From Rheinheimera sp. MM224 (GTDB lineage: Bacteria > Pseudomonadota > Gammaproteobacteria > Enterobacterales > Alteromonadaceae): a DNA stretch of 64,000 nucleotides. Below the pieces are notes generated by a model. That model worked only from the letters and a program-made list of their open reading frames with translations, was not told where the DNA came from and searched no databases. Below, one piece after another: positions 56,314 to 64,000 of this stretch (position 1 is the first letter of the stretch; each line of letters starts with the position of its first letter). Location of the stretch: positions 1,240,001 to 1,304,000 of the forward strand of contig NZ_OX352320.1 of NCBI RefSeq assembly GCF_947090785.1. The letters are read 5' to 3'. A program made the position numbers and the translations under genes.

Positions 56314-56378
56314 TTTTAATCCTGTAACGGCATCGCCGCATCAAAAAGGGGTAACAGCCAAAAGTTAACCGTTAAAAT

Positions 56379-56981
56379 TCAACCTTTAAAAGCCAGAAAG
56401 TTCTGTAATAAACGAGCACCGACAGCACCTGAACGTTCAGGGTGGAACTGCGCACCTAGCTTATTGCCTTTGCCTATCACAGCGGCAAAATCACTACCGT
56501 AATTGCAGCGGGCTAAGGTGGTATCGGATGGCGCTACCGCAAAACTGTGGACAAAATACACATAGTCTTTTTCGCCTATGCCTTTGAGAAGCGGGTGATT
56601 TTTTGCACTATCTTCTACCTGCAAAGTATTCCAGCCCATATGAGGCAAACGTAAATCGCCGACTTGCATCCGTTTCACCTGACCTGGTATTAAACCTAAA
56701 CAATCGACATCACCTTCTTCGCTGCGGTCAGTCAACAGCTGCATGCCTAAGCAAATGCCAAGGAGTGGCTGCTCTGCCTGTTGTAAGGTGGCAATTAAAT
56801 CGCGTTCACGCAAATTCGCCATCGCCTGACGAGCCGCGCCAACGCCTGGTACTAATAAACGGCTGGCGTTTTTAATCACAGTTAAATCGCGGCTGACTTT
56901 AGCATCCACACCCAAGCGCTGGAAGGCACAATACACAGAGCTGATATTGGCGCAGCCTGTATCTACAATCACTAGCGACAT
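56379..56981 (-). CDS. hisH: Imidazole glycerol phosphate synthase subunit HisH
   Basis: A 200-residue class I glutamine amidotransferase feeding ammonia to HisF. IVDTGCANISSVYCAFQRLG, RLLVPGVGAARQAM and the nucleophile elbow PLLGICLGMQLL (Cys near residue 78) are visible; YFVHSFAVAPSD and GAQFHPERSGAVGARLL complete the triad (His-Glu). It is one base apart from hisB. Confidence 0.96.
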   Translation of the reverse strand: MSLVIVDTGCANISSVYCAFQRLGVDAKVSRDLTVIKNASRLLVPGVGAARQAMANLRERDLIATLQQAEQPLLGICLGMQLLTDRSEEGDVDCLGLIPGQVKRMQVGDLRLPHMGWNTLQVEDSAKNHPLLKGIGEKDYVYFVHSFAVAPSDTTLARCNYGSDFAAVIGKGNKLGAQFHPERSGAVGARLLQNFLAFKG

Positions 56982-58051
56982 TAAAGCACTCCTTTACTGC
57001 TTGGCAGAGCTTCACCTGATACTTTAATAGCCTGACCAAGTGCCCGGCCAAAGGCTTTAAATAAACCTTCGACCATATGGTGTTTATTGCCAGGGCTGAC
57101 GGATAAATGCAGGGTCATCAGCATGGCATCACTTAAAGATCGGAAGAAGTGGTGCACCATCTCCAGGTTCATAGTGCCAACAGCACCCTGACCTAAATTA
57201 GCATCAAACTTCAGCAGCGGACGGCCGGATAAATCCAGCACACATTCAGCGCGGCATTCATCCATAGGTAAGACAAAACCAAAGCGGGTAATGCCTTTTT
57301 TATTGCCTAGAGCTTGTTTTAACGCCTGACCTAAAGCCAGAGCTGTATCTTCCACGCTGTGGTGATCATCTATGTGTAAGTCGCCTTTGACTTTGAGTTG
57401 CAGGCTAAAACCACCGTGGGTGGCAATTTGATCCAGCATATGGTCAAAAAAGCCAACGCCGGTTTCAATGACATTGCCGCCTTGCTGATCTAAATCGACG
57501 TTCACCTGAATATCAGTTTCGCGGGTGACACGATTGACGCTGCCTTTACGGCCTTTGCTTAACAGCTGTTTGGTGATTTCTTTCCAGCCTAACGTATCGC
57601 GGTCGTAACGGAACGAAGGCAGGCCCATATTTTCAGCCAGTTGCACGTCAGTTAAACGGTCGCCAATGACAAAAGAGTTGGTGAAATCCACTTTGCCTTG
57701 CTGCAGATAATCTTTCACTAACCCCAGCTTCGGCTTACGGCAGCTGCAGTTGTCTTTATCAAAGTGTGGGCAAATCAGAATATCGTCAAAACGAATGCCT
57801 TGCGAATTGAGCAGCTGCATCATTTTTTCCTGCGGCGCATCAAAGGTATCACGCGGAAAACTATTTGTGCCAAGGCCGTCCTGATTGGTCACCATCACCA
57901 GCGAATAACCAGCGGCCTGCAATTTGAGTAACGAAGGCACCAGATCGGGCTCGTACGCCAGTTTTTCCAGTGAATCCAGTTGTTTATCTACAGCAGGTTC
58001 TTCCACCATAGTGCCGTCACGGTCGATAAATAAAATAGCTTTGGCACTCAT
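56981..58051 (-). CDS. hisB: Bifunctional histidinol-phosphatase / imidazoleglycerol-phosphate dehydratase
   Basis: A 356-residue fusion enzyme of the E. coli HisB type. The N-terminal HAD phosphatase (residues 1-165) has [25 protein letters not shown] and zinc-site cysteines [15 protein letters not shown]. The C-terminal dehydratase has [38 protein letters not shown] and [11 protein letters not shown], the histidine clusters that bind manganese. It catalyses the sixth and eighth steps of the pathway. Confidence 0.97.
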   Translation of the reverse strand: MSAKAILFIDRDGTMVEEPAVDKQLDSLEKLAYEPDLVPSLLKLQAAGYSLVMVTNQDGLGTNSFPRDTFDAPQEKMMQLLNSQGIRFDDILICPHFDKDNCSCRKPKLGLVKDYLQQGKVDFTNSFVIGDRLTDVQLAENMGLPSFRYDRDTLGWKEITKQLLSKGRKGSVNRVTRETDIQVNVDLDQQGGNVIETGVGFFDHMLDQIATHGGFSLQLKVKGDLHIDDHHSVEDTALALGQALKQALGNKKGITRFGFVLPMDECRAECVLDLSGRPLLKFDANLGQGAVGTMNLEMVHHFFRSLSDAMLMTLHLSVSPGNKHHMVEGLFKAFGRALGQAIKVSGEALPSSKGVL

Positions 58052-59139
58052 AAAGACTCCTGTTTTTCTGTAGTTATTTTGGTGGAATAAGACGACATAA
58101 TCTGTTGTAACTGCGCTATTTCAGTGGCATTTCCAATGGACACCCGCACCACCTGACCTAAACCTAATTGGCTGGATTGGTTACGAATCAGCACACCTTG
58201 TTCTGCAATAAAACTCACCAGCGCCGCAGCATCAGGCACTGCCAGCAGCACGTAGTTGGCCTTGGACGGATAGACACGGCTTACATAACTCAGAGTCTTG
58301 GCAAAAGCACTAAAGCTGTCGCGTAAGCTGTTGATTTGCTCAACTGTGGCACGCATTTTTTGCTGGCCCTGGGCTGATAACGCCTGCACTGCAATTTCAG
58401 CCACAGGAGCTGGCACAGGGTAGGGCGCAATCATCTGACGCAAAGCTGCAATCACTGAAGGCTCAGCCAAAGTAAAACCACAACGCAGGCCTGCCAACGC
58501 AAAAGCTTTGGATAAAGTACGCAGTACCACTAAGTTGCTGTATTGGTTTAACAAACCAGCCACAGAAGCTTCTGGCGCAAACTCAATATAAGCTTCATCG
58601 ACTACTACTAAAGCTTTGTCTTTATAAAACTCCAGTACCTCGACAATTTGCTCCCGAGGTATTAAATCGCCTGTTGGGTTATTGGGGCTACAAATAAACA
58701 CCAGTTTTACATTGGCTTTTTGCGCAAATAAAGTCGGCAGATCTAAAGTTAAATCTTGGGTTAAAGGCACAATGTTGACATCCACCAGTTGGCTTTCTGC
58801 GCTGATTTTGTACATGCCATAAGTCGGCGGGCAAATGCTGATGGCATCTTGTCCTGGTTCACAGAAACTGCGAATTAACAGCTCAATCCCTTCATCAGCA
58901 CCACGACTGGTCAGCACCTGATTGGTTTCTACACCAGCATAAGATGCATAAGCGCTAATTAAGTCCTTTGGCTGACAATCCGGGTATCTGTTGTATTGGC
59001 CTGAAAGTGTATAGTCTGTTGCCATAGAGTTTTCGTTGGCATTCAGCCAGACCGAGCCGCCGCTCATGCTTAAGCGGGCTGAAGCATAAGGCACCAGTTG
59101 TTGTACTTTTTGCCTGGCTAAAGAACTGATACGGCTCAT
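58048..59139 (-). CDS. hisC: Histidinol-phosphate aminotransferase
   Basis: A 363-residue PLP-dependent aminotransferase. [60 protein letters not shown] and the PLP-lysine motif [20 protein letters not shown] (Lys near residue 214) identify HisC. It overlaps hisB and hisD by four bases each, indicating coupled translation. Confidence 0.96.
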   Translation of the reverse strand: MSRISSLARQKVQQLVPYASARLSMSGGSVWLNANENSMATDYTLSGQYNRYPDCQPKDLISAYASYAGVETNQVLTSRGADEGIELLIRSFCEPGQDAISICPPTYGMYKISAESQLVDVNIVPLTQDLTLDLPTLFAQKANVKLVFICSPNNPTGDLIPREQIVEVLEFYKDKALVVVDEAYIEFAPEASVAGLLNQYSNLVVLRTLSKAFALAGLRCGFTLAEPSVIAALRQMIAPYPVPAPVAEIAVQALSAQGQQKMRATVEQINSLRDSFSAFAKTLSYVSRVYPSKANYVLLAVPDAAALVSFIAEQGVLIRNQSSQLGLGQVVRVSIGNATEIAQLQQIMSSYSTKITTEKQESL

Positions 59140-60479
59140 GAACGATTTTCCTCTGAAATTTTTGCTGAAAGCTCAAGCGCTGCTAATCGAAAGGAGACGG
59201 CATTGGCGTGCGCATCTAATCCTTCGGCTTTGGCCAGTTTGACAATAGTTGGGCCTAAATCGCGCATACCATCTGCCGTTAAGGTCTGAACTGTGTAACG
59301 ACGATAAAAGTCGGCCAGACTTAAACTGCTGTGATTACGGCTGTAGCCATAAGTGGGCAATACGTGGTTAGTACCACTGGCATAATCACCTGCCGATTCT
59401 GGCGTGTAAGGGCCAACAAAAATACTGGCAGCGTTGGTGAGTTTGCCAAGCAAGCCTTGATCGTCCGCCGTCTGAATAATTAAGTGTTCAGGCGCGTATT
59501 GGTTACTGACCAACGCCGCTGTCGCTAAATCCGGCGTTAAAATCAGTCTGCTGTTGGCAAGGGCTTTTTTCGCAATTTCAGCGCGTGGTAATAAAGCCGT
59601 CTGACGTTTTAACTCACTGATGGTATTGACCAGCAAAGCTTCGCTTGGGCTTACCAACACCACTTGTGAGTCCGGGCCGTGTTCGGCCTGGGATAATAAA
59701 TCTGCCGCCACAAAGACCGGATTGGCGTTGTCGTCGGCAATCACCAGCACTTCAGAAGGGCCAGCAGGCATATCAATAGCGGCGCCTCGGGCATCCTGAC
59801 TGACTTGCTGTTTTGCCTCGGTGACAAACCTGTTGCCAGGGCCAAAAATTTTATCCACTTTACCAATGGTTTCAGTGCCATAGGCCAAAGCAGCAACAGC
59901 CTGAGCACCACCTAAAGTATAAATCTCCGTAATGCCACAGAGTGATGCTGCATAAACAATCTCAGCGGCAATATCACCCGCTTCAGGCTGACCAGGAGGT
60001 GTGACTAACACCACACGACGGCAACCGGCCAGTTGAGCTGGCACACCCAGCATCAGTACAGTCGAAGGCAAAGGGGCGCTGCCACCTGGTACATACAAAC
60101 CGACCTGATCCAAAGCGCTGTAATTCAGTTCACAGACCACACCGGGCTGAGTTTCAATGCGGATATTTTGTGGCAACTGAGCCGCATGAAAGGTGCGGAT
60201 GTTACGGTACGCAATCTGAATGGCGGTTTTTAGCTCATCGGATAAAGAGGCGATTAAGCTTTGTTGTAGGTTCTCAGCCAAACGCAAAGGGTTGCTTTGC
60301 AGCTTGTCAAATTCGCGGCTAAAACGCAGCAAAGCTTTATCACCTTCAGTGCGCACAGCACGGATAATATCCCTCACAGTTTGTTTTAAGCTGTCGGATT
60401 CCTGCTGCAGCGGGCGCTCTAACAACGCCTGCTGCGCAGTTTTATCCAGTTGTTGCCAGTTGCTGATCGGATACAACAT
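59136..60479 (-). CDS. hisD: Histidinol dehydrogenase
   Basis: A 447-residue zinc enzyme for the last two oxidations, histidinol to histidine with two NAD. LDQVGLYVPGGSAPLPSTVL, VDKIFGPGNRFVTEAKQ, AIDMPAGPSEVLVIAD, LLSQAEHGPDSQVVLV (zinc-binding His/Gln region) and FVGPYTPESAGDYASGTNHVLPT (final His ligand) are all present. It follows hisG by three bases. Confidence 0.97.
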   Translation of the reverse strand: MLYPISNWQQLDKTAQQALLERPLQQESDSLKQTVRDIIRAVRTEGDKALLRFSREFDKLQSNPLRLAENLQQSLIASLSDELKTAIQIAYRNIRTFHAAQLPQNIRIETQPGVVCELNYSALDQVGLYVPGGSAPLPSTVLMLGVPAQLAGCRRVVLVTPPGQPEAGDIAAEIVYAASLCGITEIYTLGGAQAVAALAYGTETIGKVDKIFGPGNRFVTEAKQQVSQDARGAAIDMPAGPSEVLVIADDNANPVFVAADLLSQAEHGPDSQVVLVSPSEALLVNTISELKRQTALLPRAEIAKKALANSRLILTPDLATAALVSNQYAPEHLIIQTADDQGLLGKLTNAASIFVGPYTPESAGDYASGTNHVLPTYGYSRNHSSLSLADFYRRYTVQTLTADGMRDLGPTIVKLAKAEGLDAHANAVSFRLAALELSAKISEENRS

Positions 60480-60482
60480 GCC

Positions 60483-61385
60483 TTACTCCATCATCTTTTC
60501 AATGGGTAATACAAGAATGGAGCTGGCACCTAAGCCTTTCAGTTGCTCCATGGTTTCCCAGAATAAAGTTTCGCTGCTGACCACATGCAAAGCCACTAAA
60601 TCGTCATTGCCTGCTAATGGCAATAAGGTTGGGTTTTCGGCACCTGGCAGCAGAGCTATCACTTCCTGCAAACGAGCGCGTGGCGCGTGCAACATAATGT
60701 ATTTGCTTTCATTGGCTTGCATCACACCCTGAATACGTGGCATCAGTTTTTTAATCAGTTTCAGTTGTTTCTCATCAGTTAAATCGCGGCGCTGGATCAG
60801 TACTGCTTTGGAGCGGTAAATCACTTCCACTTCTTTTAAACCATTGGCTTCTAAGGTGGCGCCTGTGGAGACTAAATCACAAATTGCATCGGCTAAACCT
60901 GCCCGTGGAGCCACTTCAACCGAACCTTTTAAATTGACGATACGGCAATTAACGCCGTTTTGCTTTAAGTAGCGGTTCAGTAAACGTGGGTAGGTAGTAG
61001 CTATAGTGCGGCCTTCTAAATCTTTGATCGACTGGTAATCTTCTTCCTGCGGCACAGCTATAGATAAGCGGCAGCCACCAAAATCGAGACGGGCCAGTAC
61101 AGTGTAATCGTAAGTTTCGTTGTCCATTTGACGTTGCAAGGAGACTTCTTCCAGCACGTTTTCGCCAACAAAACCTAAGTCACAGACGCCATCCATCACT
61201 AAACCAGGAATATCGTCATCACGCACCCGCAGTAAGTCGATATCCATATTTTCAACATGAGCGATCAGGCGTTGTTCACGTAAGTTAATTTTTAAACCAC
61301 AGCTGGTGAGCAGTGCCTGAGAGTCTTGCGACAGGCGGCCTGACTTCTGAATGGCGATGCGTAATCTGTTGGTAGTGACTGTCAT
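60483..61385 (-). CDS. hisG: ATP phosphoribosyltransferase (long form)
   Basis: A 300-residue long-form HisG, the first committed and feedback-inhibited enzyme. [30 protein letters not shown] loop ([15 protein letters not shown]), [21 protein letters not shown] and the PRPP-site [14 protein letters not shown] are family blocks; the C-terminal 80 residues form the histidine-binding ACT-like regulatory domain absent from short HisG. It is the first structural gene after the leader and attenuator. Confidence 0.96.
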   Translation of the reverse strand: MTVTTNRLRIAIQKSGRLSQDSQALLTSCGLKINLREQRLIAHVENMDIDLLRVRDDDIPGLVMDGVCDLGFVGENVLEEVSLQRQMDNETYDYTVLARLDFGGCRLSIAVPQEEDYQSIKDLEGRTIATTYPRLLNRYLKQNGVNCRIVNLKGSVEVAPRAGLADAICDLVSTGATLEANGLKEVEVIYRSKAVLIQRRDLTDEKQLKLIKKLMPRIQGVMQANESKYIMLHAPRARLQEVIALLPGAENPTLLPLAGNDDLVALHVVSSETLFWETMEQLKGLGASSILVLPIEKMME

Positions 61386-61429
61386 GTTATTATTTCTCTC
61401 ATAAAAGCTGGGGCTTATAAAAATCGTAA

Positions 61430-61461
61430 AACAAAAACCCCGGGATTTTAGCCCCGGGGTT
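61430..61461 (-). terminator. Histidine operon attenuator terminator
   Basis: On the minus strand AACCCCGGG pairs with CCCGGGGTT around an 8-base loop, followed by TTTTTGTTTT. It lies between the leader peptide and hisG and is the terminator half of the attenuator. Confidence 0.92.
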
Positions 61462-61534
61462 CAGTTGGAATTGGTTTGCACTTTCTCCACCGCAGGCTGG
61501 TTATGACCTAGCCTCCAATGTCAACACGGACCGG

Positions 61535-61582
61535 CTAGTCGGATAAATGATGGTGATGATGCCAGTGGATGTTGATAAGCAT
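61535..61582 (-). CDS. hisL: his operon leader peptide
   Basis: A 15-residue leader reading MLINIHWHHHHHLSD. Six of the residues are His, five of them in a row, matching the role of E. coli HisL. GAGGAG lies eight bases upstream of the ATG. When charged tRNA-His is scarce the ribosome stalls on the His run, an antiterminator forms in the 75 bases that follow, and transcription enters hisG. The intervening region 61462-61534 is the alternative-pairing segment. Confidence 0.95.
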   Translation of the reverse strand: MLINIHWHHHHHLSD

Positions 61583-61603
61583 GAAAGTGACTCCTCGTTA
61601 AGA

Positions 61604-61631
61604 TGTATACAAGCTAACGGCTTTTTGTCAT
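61604..61631 (-). promoter_or_regulatory. Candidate promoter of the histidine operon
   Basis: On the minus strand ATGACA (61626-61631) and TATACA (61604-61609) are separated by 16 bases. The predicted transcription start lies about 15 bases before the leader ATG. Confidence 0.55.
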
Positions 61632-61852
61632 TCAGGCAACAGAATTTTTTGTTTCAGCTGTATTTTGTTTTGAAGCTGAAGTTTTGTTATCTTGCTGTTT
61701 TTATTTGATAATTTTGTTTTCTATACAATTATTTACGATAAAAAATGAATAAGTTATAAAAAAACAACTCTAACGAGTAGAGTGAAAAGTAATCAGGTTG
61801 TATAGATAAAGTTATTTGTGTCACTGCCGATAACAGGGCAGAGGAGGGGTTT

Positions 61853-62113
61853 ATGGACGCTTTATTTCCCTATTTGTATCGACCACCAGGCACGCCAACT
61901 GAACAGCCTGGACCTATGATCGCGCCTGTGTTTAAAGATGCCAAAATCAGCGCTTATGAAAAAGAGGAAAAACGTTTCCTTATTTTACTTAAAGATCAGC
62001 AAAAAAAACGTCAGGACAGGCGCCGTCGTGACGACTATCCACCTGCACCTGAAACTACGCCTGAAGAAGAGCAGCATGTGGATGATGAAGGACACTTAGA
62101 TATTTTTGTCTAG
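61853..62113 (+). CDS. Unrecognised 86-residue charged protein
   Basis: I do not recognise the family. It starts DALFPYLYRPPGTPTEQPGP, has a basic helical centre rich in Lys/Arg (KRFLILLKDQQKKRQDRRRR) and an acidic Pro/Glu-rich end finishing HLDIFV. The charge polarity and Pro-rich tails suggest an intrinsically disordered adaptor. GAGGAGGGG precedes the ATG, a very strong ribosome site. It sits between the histidine operon and the helicase gene, on the helicase strand. Confidence 0.7.
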   Translation: MDALFPYLYRPPGTPTEQPGPMIAPVFKDAKISAYEKEEKRFLILLKDQQKKRQDRRRRDDYPPAPETTPEEEQHVDDEGHLDIFV

Positions 62114-62214
62114 CCAAGGCATAATAGCGCAAATTCTTGCCGGGCCTTGTTTATGCTGTTGTCTGCTGTTTCATCCATTATCTCTGTCTTCTCTGACAGG
62201 CAGTTCACCCACTT

Positions 62215-64000
62215 ATGCTAAAACAAGTGCAGCAGGCTTTTGCCGAACAAGGAGCTTTATCTAAAGCCATTGACGGTTTTAAAGCCCGTGAACCGCAAAA
62301 GCTGATGGCAGCTTCTGTGACCAAATCCATTGAAAACGGCAACGCTTTATTGGTAGAGGCGGGCACTGGTACAGGTAAAACCTACGCCTATTTAGTGCCT
62401 GCTTTGTTATCTGGCAAAAAGGTTATTTTATCCACTGGGACTAAAAACCTGCAGGAACAGCTGTATTTCCGTGATTTACCTACAGTATTAAAAGCTCTGG
62501 CTTTGCCGGTGGATACCTCTTTATTAAAAGGCCGCTCCAACTATTTGTGTTTATTTCGCTTAGATCAGCATTATCAGCATGTGCCTACGGCAGATGCGGC
62601 TGTGATCAATGATTTAAGTCTGATCAAAAAGTGGTCCAACGAAACCCAAAGTGGTGATATCGGCGAGCTGACTTATATAGCCGAAGACTCCAAAGCTTTA
62701 CCTCTGGTGACCAGTACAGCAGACAACTGCCTCGGTAAAGACTGTCCATCCTACGAAGACTGTTATTTGCTGCGAGCCCGAAAGAAGGCGATGCAGGCCG
62801 ATTTAGTGGTCGTGAACCACCATTTGTTTTTTGCCGATATGGCACTGAAAGACACTGGTTTTGGTGAGCTGCTGCCCAATATGGATGTAGTCATCTTTGA
62901 TGAAGCCCACCAGATTCCGGATATCGCCAGTGAGTATTTTGGTGAGACCTTATCCAGCCGTACTTTGCTGGAGCTCTGTAAAGAGCTGGAACTGATTTGT
63001 AAAACCGAATTGCGTGACCATCCACAGTTAAGTAAAACAGCAGACAAGCTGGCGACTTTAGTGCGGGATTGGCGCTTGCTGTGGTCAGATGAACCTGAAC
63101 GCGGCAACTGGCGTGACAGTAGTAAAAGGCCTGATGTGCAACTGGCACTCACCCGGGTGTCTGAAGCCATGGGCATGTTGTATCAGGTACTGAAAGGCAG
63201 TTTAGGTCGCAACGAAGTAGTGGATCACTGTTTTGAACGGCTGGCTTTGGCGAAAACTCAGTTGGAAAAACTGCAGGATGTCAGCAAAACCGGCGTCAGT
63301 TTTTGGTATGAAACCACCAGACAACATATTAGTCTGCATTTAACGCCTTTGAGTATTGCCGATAAATTCCGTGAGCTGGTGTTTGCAGAAAAACGCAGCT
63401 GGATTTTTACCTCAGCTACCTTGTCGGTTGATCAGGGTTTTGCCCACTATATTGAACAAATGGGCTTGCAGCAGGCGGACACTTTGTTGCTCGACAGTCC
63501 TTTTGATTACGAACAACAAGCCATGTTGCTGGTGCCTCGTTATTTACCTGAACCCAATGATGCCCGTATGGGTAAAGCGCTGCTAAAATTGGCGGTGCCT
63601 TTAATTGAAGCCAATCAGGGCCGTTGTTTTTTCCTGTTCACAAGCCATCGTATGCTGCAATGGATGGCCAATGAGCTGCCACAGCATTTGTCTTTGCCTG
63701 TGCTGGTGCAGGGCACTACCAGTAAACGTTTATTACTGGAACAATTTGTTGAAACCAAACATGCGGTGTTACTCGGCACCGGCAGTTTCTGGGAAGGCGT
63801 GGATGTAAGGGGTGATACTTTAAGCTGCGTCATTATCGACAAACTGCCTTTTGCATCGCCTGACGATCCTTTATTGCAGGCGCGTAACGAAGATTGTCAG
63901 ATGAAAGGGCTGGATCCTTTTGCTTTAGTGCAATTACCACAAGCTGTGATCACGTTAAAACAAGGCGTTGGCCGTTTAATCCGTGACGTGTCAGACCGTG
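62215..64000 (+). CDS. yoaA: DinG/YoaA-family ATP-dependent helicase (partial, cut by window end)
   Basis: The first 595 codons of an XPD/DinG-family 5'-3' helicase; the 3' end lies beyond the window. LLVEAGTGTGKTYAYLVP is Walker A (about residues 43-60), VVIFDEAHQIPD is the DEAH box, and TSATLS is motif III-like. Four cysteines between them (YLCLF; DNCLGKDCPSYEDC) fit the iron-sulphur cluster of the family. The visible end reaches motif VI, QGVGRLIRD. E. coli YoaA is closest in length and start and works with HolC; DinG is an alternative. The start lacks a strong Shine-Dalgarno. Confidence 0.9.
   Translation, partial: MLKQVQQAFAEQGALSKAIDGFKAREPQKLMAASVTKSIENGNALLVEAGTGTGKTYAYLVPALLSGKKVILSTGTKNLQEQLYFRDLPTVLKALALPVDTSLLKGRSNYLCLFRLDQHYQHVPTADAAVINDLSLIKKWSNETQSGDIGELTYIAEDSKALPLVTSTADNCLGKDCPSYEDCYLLRARKKAMQADLVVVNHHLFFADMALKDTGFGELLPNMDVVIFDEAHQIPDIASEYFGETLSSRTLLELCKELELICKTELRDHPQLSKTADKLATLVRDWRLLWSDEPERGNWRDSSKRPDVQLALTRVSEAMGMLYQVLKGSLGRNEVVDHCFERLALAKTQLEKLQDVSKTGVSFWYETTRQHISLHLTPLSIADKFRELVFAEKRSWIFTSATLSVDQGFAHYIEQMGLQQADTLLLDSPFDYEQQAMLLVPRYLPEPNDARMGKALLKLAVPLIEANQGRCFFLFTSHRMLQWMANELPQHLSLPVLVQGTTSKRLLLEQFVETKHAVLLGTGSFWEGVDVRGDTLSCVIIDKLPFASPDDPLLQARNEDCQMKGLDPFALVQLPQAVITLKQGVGRLIRDVSDR

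Noticed and set aside
60220..60732. 170-codon open frame on the plus strand
   Set aside because: It runs antisense across hisD and hisG; composition is that of a shadow frame.

Overview
This window is chromosomal DNA from a gammaproteobacterium. Gene content and order look like the Alteromonadales/Chromatiaceae group around Rheinheimera and Alishewanella; this placement is inferred from synteny and protein style, not from a database search. Base composition is moderate except for one clearly GC-richer stretch at about 9.5-11.6 kb. Most genes are housekeeping genes in well-conserved clusters, with accessory genes between them.

Layout. (1) 0.1-7.2 kb, minus strand: an NAD-type isocitrate dehydrogenase, an unrecognised 585-residue protein, a DUF3192 protein, xni, ppnN and a diguanylate cyclase. 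(2) 7.2-21 kb: a secreted M61 peptidase, then a GC-rich LysR / SnoaL-like / short-chain dehydrogenase cassette that looks acquired. After it come the queF, syd, yqcC, truC and yqcA genes that sit with ppnN and xni in Escherichia coli, interspersed with small genes (DUF2310, a KfrA_N-like DNA-binding protein, DUF3192 lipoprotein, DUF2789, GNAT, Mpo1-like, DUF3301). A MocR-type regulator divergent from an azoreductase and an AhpD-like gene closes the block. (3) 21-46.2 kb: the large conserved cluster dapD-glnD-map (minus) divergent from rpsB-tsf-pyrH-frr-uppS-cdsA-dxr-rseP-bamA-skp-lpxD-fabZ-lpxA-lpxB-rnhB-dnaE-accA-tilS (plus). It joins translation, isoprenoid and phospholipid supply, outer-membrane assembly, lipid A synthesis and DNA replication. 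(4) 46.2-54.1 kb: a second diguanylate cyclase, a patatin-like phospholipase, a DUF3014 membrane protein, an acyltransferase, the 4.5S SRP RNA gene, an S9 peptidase, a LURP-one-like protein, two tiny membrane proteins and a ParDE toxin-antitoxin pair. (5) 54.2-61.6 kb, minus strand: the complete histidine operon hisGDCBHAFI, preceded by an intact leader peptide with five consecutive His codons and an attenuator. (6) 61.8-64 kb: an unrecognised 86-residue protein and the start of a DinG/YoaA-family helicase cut by the window end.

No CRISPR array, prophage, integrase, transposase, tRNA or rRNA was seen. The less ordinary material is in the small features: a perfect inverted repeat at the start of the KfrA_N-like gene, tandem repeats in two 5' regions, a palindromic dispersed-repeat-like element after accA, REP-like GC hairpins at two gene ends, a probable gene remnant near 7.4 kb and the putative acquired cassette. 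I did not find strong evidence for a wholly new system. The best candidates for unexplored function are the KfrA_N-like/DUF2310 pair, the two DUF3192 paralogs, the 585-residue protein and the tiny membrane-protein pair.
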